Positions 35,130-42,138 of a stretch of 44,126 nucleotides of DNA are shown here, one piece after another; within the stretch, counting starts at the first letter, position 1; each line of letters starts with the position of its first letter. A model generated the notes under the pieces. The model saw only the letters and a list, made by a program, of their open reading frames with translations. It was not told where the DNA came from and searched no databases. A program made the translations under genes and the position numbers. The stretch lies in contig JAHEYF010000018.1 in assembly GCA_023251755.1 (NCBI GenBank), positions 1-44,126 of the forward strand, in the 5' to 3' direction. This DNA is from Bacteroidota bacterium (GTDB lineage Bacteria; Bacteroidota; Bacteroidia; B-17B0; Aurantibacillaceae).

Positions 35130-36515
35130 TTAATCCCTTTCTCCTAATTTAGCTTTTTCATAGTCTACCGGTTTAAGGTTTGACCAATAACGGGTTGGTT
35201 GATCGCCTTCTAAACTAAATTTCCCGAACACCAACCAATAAGTGTATTTTGTCATTCCATCATAATGAATCATGCCTTCTTTGAACTGGTATGTCTGAAC
35301 AAGGTTAAAACAGATTAAAACACTCCATGCTGTTATTAAAATATATTTGATAAAAGTTTCAAAAAGCTTCCTGGTCCAATTTAATTCTGCAATATAACGC
35401 ACAAAGCCCGCAAGGAAAAAGGACAAAATACTATAGGACTGAACGATGGCCCGCATACCAAATCCTCCTCCAAACCACCAGCACCACCAGGAAGCAATAA
35501 GGTATATATTAATAATAAAATACAAAACAAAGGGGATAAATAATTTTGGAAAGTATTTTTTACTGCAAAACATGCCTATAATGGAAAAGGCCATGAGTGG
35601 GGTGTACAACAACCAGCCTTTACGGTAGCTAAACAATACGTTCATTATTTTTGGGTCATTAAAAAAGAAACGTTCATCACTTCCATACGAGAAATAGAAA
35701 AAATTACCGGTCATGTATTTCCAGTATATGAGCTGTGGAGAAAGCATTAAAATAAAACAAAGGCCTATAATAATTAATTGTTTCCATCTGGTAAGAAACA
35801 TTCTTAATTTAAGTTTTAGTTCAGCAAATGAAGTTACATTGTAAAGTAAAAAAATTAATCCTATCAAAATTTCTGTCGGGCGGATAAGCGTCATCAGACC
35901 TAATAAGAGGCCTAAATAAATACTAAACTTTATTTTGGGCTTTTCGTGCCACTTAATAGTATACCAAATAAAGATACTGGAAAGACAAAACAAATAATTA
36001 TGCGCTAACTCACCGAAGCCCAATACAAAATAGAGCAAATTGGTCCCAAAAAAAACAGCAATTAAGGTAATAGCAACAATATAATCCTTAAAATACAGCG
36101 CGAGGCTTTTTCGAAGGAAGAACAAACCAAGCAACGCATAAAAAATAGAACCGTAATGTACACAATCTCCGTAACCTGTACTGTAACCATCAAGTGTATC
36201 TCCGGAATTAAAGGCTACTTTGTGGCCTAAGAGGAAAAAAGGCATATACATGATCGCCATTCCGCAAGTTCCTTTAGGAACTAAGGCCCCATTCGGAGCC
36301 TTTATCAGCCAATATCTGTTATGGGGGTAACTAAAGGTAAGGTCGTGATGAATAAATGTAGCGGGCAGGTAAGAATAATACTGGTCTACATCATGAACAA
36401 AAGGGGTTTCTCCATACTTCCATGATTTCCAGTAATCATTAAAAAGCAAGCAATAAACAGTAATAACAATTAATGCAAGGTAGGATACTTTAATGTTAGA
36501 TGTTTTATTTCCCAC
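35130..36515 (-). CDS. GT-C-type membrane glycosyltransferase, GTG start
   Basis: The 461-residue protein has about ten membrane helices. The loop FVHDVDQYYSYLPATFIHHDL matches, with substitutions, that of the gene at 28205 (WDTFGYYLYLPSYFIHHDL), and FSYRKGWLLYTPLMAF and SWWCWWFGGGFGMRAIV also match it. It lacks the paralogue's C-terminal beta-sandwich domain. The start codon is GTG (36513-36515), 4 bp after the FAD oxidoreductase stop; no suitable ATG is near. It is second in the reverse operon. Together with the GT2 and DUF2304 genes it probably forms a polyprenyl-phosphate sugar transfer module. Donor and acceptor are unknown. Confidence 0.75.
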   Translation of the reverse strand: MGNKTSNIKVSYLALIVITVYCLLFNDYWKSWKYGETPFVHDVDQYYSYLPATFIHHDLTFSYPHNRYWLIKAPNGALVPKGTCGMAIMYMPFFLLGHKVAFNSGDTLDGYSTGYGDCVHYGSIFYALLGLFFLRKSLALYFKDYIVAITLIAVFFGTNLLYFVLGFGELAHNYLFCLSSIFIWYTIKWHEKPKIKFSIYLGLLLGLMTLIRPTEILIGLIFLLYNVTSFAELKLKLRMFLTRWKQLIIIGLCFILMLSPQLIYWKYMTGNFFYFSYGSDERFFFNDPKIMNVLFSYRKGWLLYTPLMAFSIIGMFCSKKYFPKLFIPFVLYFIINIYLIASWWCWWFGGGFGMRAIVQSYSILSFFLAGFVRYIAELNWTRKLFETFIKYILITAWSVLICFNLVQTYQFKEGMIHYDGMTKYTYWLVFGKFSLEGDQPTRYWSNLKPVDYEKAKLGERD

Positions 36516-36519
36516 CGCT

Positions 36520-37938
36520 TTAATTGCTTTTTTGAAGGCCGGTTTTTGTTATTACCGAAGACTCCTGGTAACTTTCATAATCGGTGTTGATTTCCCACAA
36601 ATTATGTTTGGTCCCTTTCAATATATTTTCTGCGGCCAAAATGCCCATTAAAATACTATGGTCCTGGTTGTTGTATTTAAAAGCCCCGTAGCGACCAATT
36701 ACATGCAGGTGTTCAATGGCCGATAAATAATCTTCCACCGGTTTTAATTGTTCTTTATAACCGGTTGAGTACACCGGGTAACAGCGTGGGATGCGGTATA
36801 CGTGGCCGTCACTAATCTTCGCATTTCCGATCAAACCGGTTTTCTTTAATTCCTCTTTGCCCAGTTCAATCAGTTTTTGATCATCCCATTTCCAAAATTC
36901 ATCTTCATCGTAACACCAGTATTCCAATGCGCATACAGTGCTTTCTTCTTTACCATAAATCTGTGGTACCCAGTTTCTGAAATTGGTTAAGCGCCCCATT
37001 TTTAAATCGGCCGAATGCACATACAACCAATTGTCGGGAAATAAATTATTAGCCTGTACATTCAGATAAACAATAATGGTGTTCCTGAATTTTAAACTGT
37101 GTGCGGCTTTTTTAATGTTTTCGGGCACTTCGGGCAGGCGAGTCACCATTAGCGACAAGGGCATGGAAGAAACAATGTGGTCGTACTCCATAATTGTCCC
37201 ATCTTCCAGCTCAATGGCATAAGCCCTGTTGTTTTTGGCCAATACCCTTTTAATAGGTGTATTCAACAATACACGGCCCCCTTGTTTTCTCACAAAATCC
37301 GCCATGCGCTCGTACACCATGCCGGTTCCCCCATGCGGATATGCAAACTGATCGACCAGGGTTTTGTGTTTGCCGCTGTTGCCAAACAAAGCGGCTTTCA
37401 TAGCCTCGCCGAGGCTGAATTTTTTTATGCGTTGTGCGGCAAAATCGGCATCCAGTACATTGCAGGGAATGCCCCAGAGTTTTTCGGTATAGGTTTTAAA
37501 AAATATGCTGTATAATTTTTTTCCGAAACGGTTGGTGACCCAACCCTCAAAGGTGCTGGTGTCTTTGGTAGGTGATAATTTTTCGAGTCCATAACTTAGT
37601 ACACAGCCGATGGCTTTAAATATACCCAGGTTCTTAAGGGCATCAAAGGCTTTGATGGGGTAATGAAAAAAACGTTTGTTGTAATAGATACGGGTGAGAC
37701 GATCCACCATTTCATAATCCTTACCCGCTACTTCGAGCCAAAGCTCGTTGATACGGGTATCGTTGCTAAAAAAACGATGCGGGCCAATATCAATTTTCTG
37801 GTTCCAGAGCTCTATTGTTTTGGCCATCCCGCCAACAGCAGGGGCAGCCTCGTAAACATCTACTTCTTTAATTTTTTTAGCTAATTCGTAGCCGGCTGTC
37901 ATGCCCGCCGGACCGGCACCAATTACTGCAACTTTCAT
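36520..37938 (-). CDS. FAD-dependent oxidoreductase of the amine oxidase/UDP-galactopyranose mutase-like group
   Basis: The 472-residue protein starts with an FAD Rossmann motif GAGPAGMTAGYEL, then VYEAAPAVGGMAKT, IDIGPHRFF, EKLWGIPC, YPHGGTGMVYERMADF and, near the end, GRYGAFKYNNQDHSILMGILAAENIL. The PHRFF, YNNQDH and GGTG segments are typical of Bacteroidota proteins related to protoporphyrinogen oxidase/UDP-galactopyranose mutase and found in polysaccharide loci. It could remodel a nucleotide- or lipid-linked sugar. It is the first gene of the six-gene reverse operon (stop at 36520, 4 bp from the next start). Function is inferred from the family, not the substrate. Confidence 0.85.
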   Translation of the reverse strand: MKVAVIGAGPAGMTAGYELAKKIKEVDVYEAAPAVGGMAKTIELWNQKIDIGPHRFFSNDTRINELWLEVAGKDYEMVDRLTRIYYNKRFFHYPIKAFDALKNLGIFKAIGCVLSYGLEKLSPTKDTSTFEGWVTNRFGKKLYSIFFKTYTEKLWGIPCNVLDADFAAQRIKKFSLGEAMKAALFGNSGKHKTLVDQFAYPHGGTGMVYERMADFVRKQGGRVLLNTPIKRVLAKNNRAYAIELEDGTIMEYDHIVSSMPLSLMVTRLPEVPENIKKAAHSLKFRNTIIVYLNVQANNLFPDNWLYVHSADLKMGRLTNFRNWVPQIYGKEESTVCALEYWCYDEDEFWKWDDQKLIELGKEELKKTGLIGNAKISDGHVYRIPRCYPVYSTGYKEQLKPVEDYLSAIEHLHVIGRYGAFKYNNQDHSILMGILAAENILKGTKHNLWEINTDYESYQESSVITKTGLQKSN

Positions 37939-37972
37939 TTAATTTTTTTACGTTAAACAGCTTTTTTGCAAG

Positions 37973-37987
37973 TGGCTAATATAGCCA
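37973..37987. promoter_or_regulatory. Small perfect dyad upstream of the reverse polysaccharide operon
   Basis: TGGCTA-ATA-TAGCCA is a perfect 6-bp inverted repeat with a 3-nt centre, 35 bases before the start of the first operon gene (37938). The same bases on the reverse strand contain TATATTAG, one mismatch from TAnnTTTG. An operator overlapping the promoter is possible. Confidence 0.35.
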
Positions 37988-38119
37988 TTTTATAGCATTT
38001 TGCTTTAAATTTTATTGCCTTAAACAGAGTAAAACGCAGGGAAATAGAAATTATTGTAAAACAGGCTAACTATTTATTAGTAGTAAATGAAGAAGTTTCA
38101 ATGCCTGAAGATAAATAAT

Positions 38120-39625
38120 TTAAGGGATCTTTTTATAGAGAAGTACTTCCTCGGCATGAAGCCTGTATTTTGTTCCGGTATAAACAAAGGTTCTGTCAAA
38201 TTGCCTGATGGTATCTTTTAAACCGTGACTTTTCGCAACATCATTGTTCATAAAGTAAAATTTTTTCGCATTCAGAACCGTATCTCTCCAGCCATACACC
38301 CTTACCACTTCATCCTGAAAGTTAATGGATTGAAGGTTATCAATTGCCACAGCATTAATAAGATGGGCTTCCCAATAATCACCGAATAAAACTCCTTTAG
38401 GGAGTTGGGAAAAATCTGCATAATGTTTATAGGGAGAAGTGTCGTGCTGACGGATTAAATAGTAGTATGAATACCATGAACACTGAAATAATACAACAAC
38501 ACAAAACAGGGGCTTAATGAAATAATTATTTACCCGGTCGAGGTAAATAATTATAGCTATAGATAAAGTCAGGTAAACGGGTGTAAAATATCTTGGGCAA
38601 AACTCACTTCTTAAATTCCAAAACGAAAAAAACAATACAATACAGGAACTTATACTTATTACGACCAACGCCAAAGGATGCAGCGCGCCGGCTTTGTTGA
38701 GCTGTTTTCTTTGAAAAATCAGGAAAAGCAGAATAAAAATCAGGAAAATATAAATCGTGTTTTGAAAGAAGGTTTCTTTGCCCTCAAAATAGAAAACAGA
38801 TGATACCTGCTTCATCATAAAATCGTATTGTTTTGAAATACCAGCTTTATCAAAAAAGAAAGCTTTATTGTACAGCTCGTCGTTGACAGAAACTGCTTTG
38901 GTGTAAGCATACCATTTGAATGCAAAATAAAACATGAGTATGCAAGAGCTAAGAAGCGTAAAAAGATGCTTTAAACCAAGTATAGTATAATATTGCTTAG
39001 CACGCTTCAAGATATAAACCAAAGGGAAAAGTGCGAGTATGAAATTAAATTCCGAAACCCAGATCCCTAAAATATAAAACACGATAGATAAGCCCAGGTA
39101 CCCTGTAATTTTTAATAAATCATACTTCACTAATAATTGCCCACTCGTTCGGACAAGATGCATTTCGGCTTTTAAAAAAAACAGGATAAACAGTGTGCCA
39201 CAAAATAATTGTTGGGAATAGGGATGACCAATTAATAAGAGCGCATTATAACTATTAAAGGGAAGAAAAATAATTCCCAGCAGGGAGATGCGCAACCATT
39301 TATTAGTAATCAACTGTGAAATAATAAGAAAAGGGATAAACAGAAAAAGGTAATGCACAACTGAAACCACATACACTGGATGCACCTTGATAATTGAACA
39401 GATAAAATGAGCGATGATGGGGATTAAACTTCCCAGGCGGTTTTGACCCCAGTAATAATAATCTCTTGGGAGTTGAAAATTTTTTGCCATCAAAACAGGA
39501 ATAGCCTGATCAGAATTAAAATAAGGATAAAAACAGGGGGAATAATAGATAGCAGAAACACTTATAATACAAATGCAGGCAAGGCAGAATAGTAAAAAAT
39601 ATAATTTAGTTCGTGTTATTTCCAT
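38120..39625 (-). CDS. Multi-pass membrane protein, probable GT-C-type glycosyltransferase
   Basis: The 501-residue protein has about ten or eleven membrane helices. A first loop carries YFNSDQAIPVLMAKNF, whose acidic residue fits a GT-C catalytic position, and RDYYYWGQNRLGS follows. A soluble C-terminal segment of about 90 residues has LFGDYWEAH and VRVYGWRDT. I do not recognise a narrower family. It lies upstream of the six-gene operon on the same strand with a 181-bp gap, so it probably has its own promoter. It is presumably part of the same surface-glycan assembly locus. Confidence 0.55.
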   Translation of the reverse strand: MEITRTKLYFLLFCLACICIISVSAIYYSPCFYPYFNSDQAIPVLMAKNFQLPRDYYYWGQNRLGSLIPIIAHFICSIIKVHPVYVVSVVHYLFLFIPFLIISQLITNKWLRISLLGIIFLPFNSYNALLLIGHPYSQQLFCGTLFILFFLKAEMHLVRTSGQLLVKYDLLKITGYLGLSIVFYILGIWVSEFNFILALFPLVYILKRAKQYYTILGLKHLFTLLSSCILMFYFAFKWYAYTKAVSVNDELYNKAFFFDKAGISKQYDFMMKQVSSVFYFEGKETFFQNTIYIFLIFILLFLIFQRKQLNKAGALHPLALVVISISSCIVLFFSFWNLRSEFCPRYFTPVYLTLSIAIIIYLDRVNNYFIKPLFCVVVLFQCSWYSYYYLIRQHDTSPYKHYADFSQLPKGVLFGDYWEAHLINAVAIDNLQSINFQDEVVRVYGWRDTVLNAKKFYFMNNDVAKSHGLKDTIRQFDRTFVYTGTKYRLHAEEVLLYKKIP

Positions 39626-39939
39626 TTTACCATGTTGTTTACATAGTTGTAACCTGGCTCAGGCCCTTCTTTTAAAATTTCAGGGGGATTTCAAGTTAAA
39701 TGCCAGCGCCACTGGTATACTATGCGAAATTTCAGGCGGCAAAAATAGACATTTTCACAGCTTTATGCTATAAAATAGTATTACACATTGCGGAAAACGA
39801 TAAAAAGGGGCATTTTAGTATGCTTATGTGAAAAAGAGTAGCATTGCCTTTAAAATTAATTGGTGTTTAATATAAAATTGAAGCTCTAAACCATAAATTC
39901 GTTTCAGATGAATTAATATTATATGTATAATCAAATCCT
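39626..39939. other. Intergenic region between the membrane protein and the CoA-transferase B subunit
   Basis: These 314 bases contain no gene I can support. An exact TAnnTTTG box on the reverse strand (TATTTTTG, 39740-39747) could start the membrane-protein transcript. AAATTTCAGGSGG occurs twice (about 39675 and 39727, 52 bp apart). The rest is AT-rich, including the end of the convergent-side CoA-transferase transcript. Confidence 0.4.
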
Positions 39940-40593
39940 CTAAATCGCCATCTCCGGAATCTCCCCTTCAACAATTAATTTACCGGCTGTTGCGTTTTTA
40001 ATTTGTTCTACGCTCACACCGGGTGCGCGCTCGCGTAATTCAAAACCCCTGGAGGTAATATCAATGACGGCCAATTCGGTTACAATTTTTTTAACGCATT
40101 TAATTCCTGTAAGGGGTAAATCGCATTTAGGCAATAGTTTTGATTCGCCTGCTTTGTTTACATGCTGCATGGCTACAATAATATTTTTTGCCGAAGCTAC
40201 CAGGTCCATAGCGCCGCCCATGCCTTTTACCATTTTACCCGGAATTTTCCAGTTGGCAATATCGCCCTGTTCGCTTACTTCCATAGCACCTAAGATTGTG
40301 AGGTCTACTTTTTGCGCGCGGATCATACCAAAGCTCATGGCCGAATCGAAAATAGAAGAGCCTGGTAATAAGGTAACCGTTTGTTTTCCGGCATTAATCA
40401 GGTCGGCGTCTTCTTCGCCTTCGTAAGGAAAAGGCCCCATGCCCAATATACCATTCTCTGATTGTAATTCTACACTCAGGTGTTCGGGAATGTAATTGGC
40501 AACCAGTGTAGGGATACCAATACCAAGGTTAACAAACATTCCGTCTTTTACTTCTTTGGCGATGCGTTTTGCGATTCCGTTCTTATCCAACAT
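39940..40593 (-). CDS. scoB: 3-oxoacid CoA-transferase subunit B
   Basis: The 217-residue protein starts LDKNGIAKRIAKEVKDG. VNLGIGIPTLVANY and ELQSENGILGMGP follow, where Glu46 of SENG is the catalytic residue that forms the CoA thioester. GGAMDLVASAKNIIVAMQH and LPLTGIKCVKKIVTELAVID complete the family pattern. With subunit A it interconverts succinyl-CoA plus acetoacetate and acetoacetyl-CoA plus succinate in the cytoplasm. The subunit A gene is 728 bp upstream on the same strand, and the normally adjacent pair is split by the repeat-bounded element. The element's repeat ends 9 bases before this ATG, so the leader lies inside it. Confidence 0.95.
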   Translation of the reverse strand: MLDKNGIAKRIAKEVKDGMFVNLGIGIPTLVANYIPEHLSVELQSENGILGMGPFPYEGEEDADLINAGKQTVTLLPGSSIFDSAMSFGMIRAQKVDLTILGAMEVSEQGDIANWKIPGKMVKGMGGAMDLVASAKNIIVAMQHVNKAGESKLLPKCDLPLTGIKCVKKIVTELAVIDITSRGFELRERAPGVSVEQIKNATAGKLIVEGEIPEMAI

Positions 40594-40602
40594 GGTTTTT
40601 AT

Positions 40603-40634
40603 GATTAGCTGATTAGCTGATGTGATGATTAGCT
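40603..40634 (+). repeat. Left terminal inverted repeat of the element
   Basis: It begins GATTAGCTGATTAGCTG and ends GATGATTAGCT. It pairs perfectly with 41300-41331 over 32 bases and itself contains ATTAGCTGAT-type words in tandem. Confidence 0.9.
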
Positions 40635-40737
40635 AATGAGCGGTTTATTTTATGATTAGCTGATGTGATGATTAGCTAATTTCAGTAATTCTATTTTTAA
40701 TTTAATTATTAGTGTATCCATCAGCTAATTATCAATA

Positions 40738-41306
40738 CCAATCTGGGTTTCATTTACCTATCTCCCCCATCAGCTAATTAGCTAATCATTACATCAGCTA
40801 ATTACTACATTAGAACTTTTACTATTTTTAGATGACGCAATAATTTTGGTAATAATTTTATTTATTGAATCCAGTTTATTAAAGAGCGTTTCAGTTTCTG
40901 GTAAATGTTTAAACTCTGCACAAAGCATTAGCCAATATTCTGTTTCGTCCGCTTCTTTCGCAGCAATTTTAAATTTATGAATAAAATCAGCTTTCGATTC
41001 TGCATTTTGAGCTTCCTTTGCATTTGCACCAATAGAAGTCCCACTTTTAAACAACTGTCTGGCTAAATCATATTTTCTTAAGCTTTCCAATTGCTCACAA
41101 TATTGAATGATTAAAACAGAAAACTCAAAAGTCAGTTTAAGTACTTCGTTTTTCTGTATTAATTCTCTTTTCAAACCTCGCTTTTTTGAATATTAATATA
41201 ATCTCATGCTTATATCATTTATCCCATCAGCTAATCAGCATATCATCACATCAGCTAATCATTAAACCTATCTCGTTTTCATTTACCTGCCTCCCCATCA
41301 GCTAAT
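40738..41306. repeat. Internal direct repeat pair flanking the four-helix-bundle gene
   Basis: About 40 bases at 40738-40778 (containing TTTCATTTACCTATCTCC) recur with a few changes at 41267-41306 (containing TTTCATTTACCTGCCTCC), in the same orientation. Both end in CATCAGCTAAT. They bracket the gene, as expected if the inner gene unit was once inserted or duplicated with its repeat. Confidence 0.7.
40794..41174 (-). CDS. Four-helix-bundle protein (23S rRNA intervening-sequence/S23 type), TTG start
   Basis: This 126-residue all-helical protein matches the four-helix-bundle family found in 23S rRNA intervening sequences and related to the Avd accessory protein of diversity-generating retroelements. 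The sequence shows LARQLFKSGTSIGANAKEAQNAESKADFIHKF and AAKEADETEYWLMLC, the family core (SGTSIGAN, EA, SKxDFI, KEAxETxYWL). The only start fitting the family N-terminus (KRELIQKNEVLKL) is TTG at 41172-41174; an in-frame stop lies seven codons upstream. Its last residues VIS and TGA are encoded by an internal repeat word. It is the only gene of the repeat-bounded element. Nucleic-acid binding is suspected for the family, but the function is unknown. Confidence 0.9.
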   Translation of the reverse strand: MKRELIQKNEVLKLTFEFSVLIIQYCEQLESLRKYDLARQLFKSGTSIGANAKEAQNAESKADFIHKFKIAAKEADETEYWLMLCAEFKHLPETETLFNKLDSINKIITKIIASSKNSKSSNVVIS

Positions 41307-41331
41307 CATCACATCAGCTAATCAGCTAATC
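41300..41331 (-). repeat. Right terminal inverted repeat of the element
   Basis: This is the exact reverse complement of 40603-40634. The last two codons and the TGA of the CoA-transferase A gene lie inside it. Confidence 0.9.
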
Positions 41332-42038
41332 CTCTTCCTTACGGTTCTCTGCTCAATCCTCTTCTCATAATTCGCTCCCTGAAAAATACGGTGTACATAT
41401 ATTCCCGGGGTATGTATCTGATCGGGGTCTAATTCACCTGCGGGTACAAGTTCTTCAACTTCGGCAATGGTAATTTTGCCGGCCATGGCCATCATGGGAT
41501 TGAAGTTACGGGCCGTTGAACGGTAAATTAAATTCCCCGCCGTATCACCTTTCCAGGCTTTTACGATGGCAAACTGCGCATCAAAAGCCTGTTCCATCAG
41601 GTATTCTTTTTCCTGTCCGTTGTAAGTAAATTTGCGGGTTTCCTTACCAATAGCCACTTCAGTTCCAACGCCTGCGGGTGTATAAATAACGGGCATTCCG
41701 TAACCGGCGGCTAAGCAGCGGGTAGCCAGGGTGCCCTGCGGTACAAGTTCTACTTCTAATTCCCCACTCAGCATCTGGCGCTCAAACTCGGCATTTTCGC
41801 CAACGTAGGAGGAAATCATTTTTTTGATTTGTTTGGTTTGCAACAACAGGCCCAGTCCAAAATCGTCTACTCCGGCATTGTTGCTGATGCAGGTTAAATT
41901 TTTGACCCCGCTTTTTATTAATGCAGTGATAGAGTTTTCGGGAATACCACAAAGGCCAAAGCCTCCAACCATCAGGGTCATACCATCGCTTATTCCTTTA
42001 ATGGCTTCTTCGGCGTTTTTAACTACTCTGTTTATCAT
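41322..42038 (-). CDS. scoA: 3-oxoacid CoA-transferase subunit A
   Basis: The 238-residue protein has the family start [50 protein letters not shown], and [18 protein letters not shown], then [27 protein letters not shown]. It forms the A half of succinyl-CoA:3-ketoacid (or acetate) CoA-transferase with the downstream scoB product. Its natural end appears to be near EQRTVRKR; the final Ile-Ser and TGA (41322-41330) are contributed by the right terminal repeat of the inserted element. The interruption probably does not destroy the protein but separates the pair. ATG 42038 fits the family. Confidence 0.95.
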   Translation of the reverse strand: MINRVVKNAEEAIKGISDGMTLMVGGFGLCGIPENSITALIKSGVKNLTCISNNAGVDDFGLGLLLQTKQIKKMISSYVGENAEFERQMLSGELEVELVPQGTLATRCLAAGYGMPVIYTPAGVGTEVAIGKETRKFTYNGQEKEYLMEQAFDAQFAIVKAWKGDTAGNLIYRSTARNFNPMMAMAGKITIAEVEELVPAGELDPDQIHTPGIYVHRIFQGANYEKRIEQRTVRKRIS

Positions 42039-42138
42039 AGTATAAATTTATTAATGGTTGTATTAAGCTTATAAGTGCACATAAAAATATGAACAAACAT
42101 TTAACTAAGTTTTATCCACTTATGGCTTTTAATTGATA

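Larger units (their letters stand above)
40603..41331. mobile_element. 729-bp element with 32-bp terminal inverted repeats carrying a four-helix-bundle gene
   Basis: The terminal 32 bases at 40603-40634 are the exact reverse complement of 41300-41331. Inside are further copies of the words ATTAGCTGAT/ATCAGCTAAT in both orientations (40654-40680, 40720-40729, 40769-40803, 41225-41261). The single gene at 40794-41174 is the only coding content and no transposase is present. The element fills the whole gap between the CoA-transferase subunit genes. No target-site duplication is evident. I infer a non-autonomous mobile cassette mobilised by some enzyme elsewhere, or a MITE-like unit. Confidence 0.7.

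Noticed and set aside
40601..41335. CRISPR array
   Set aside because: The repeated words occur in both orientations with irregular spacing and degenerate sequence, and no cas genes are present.
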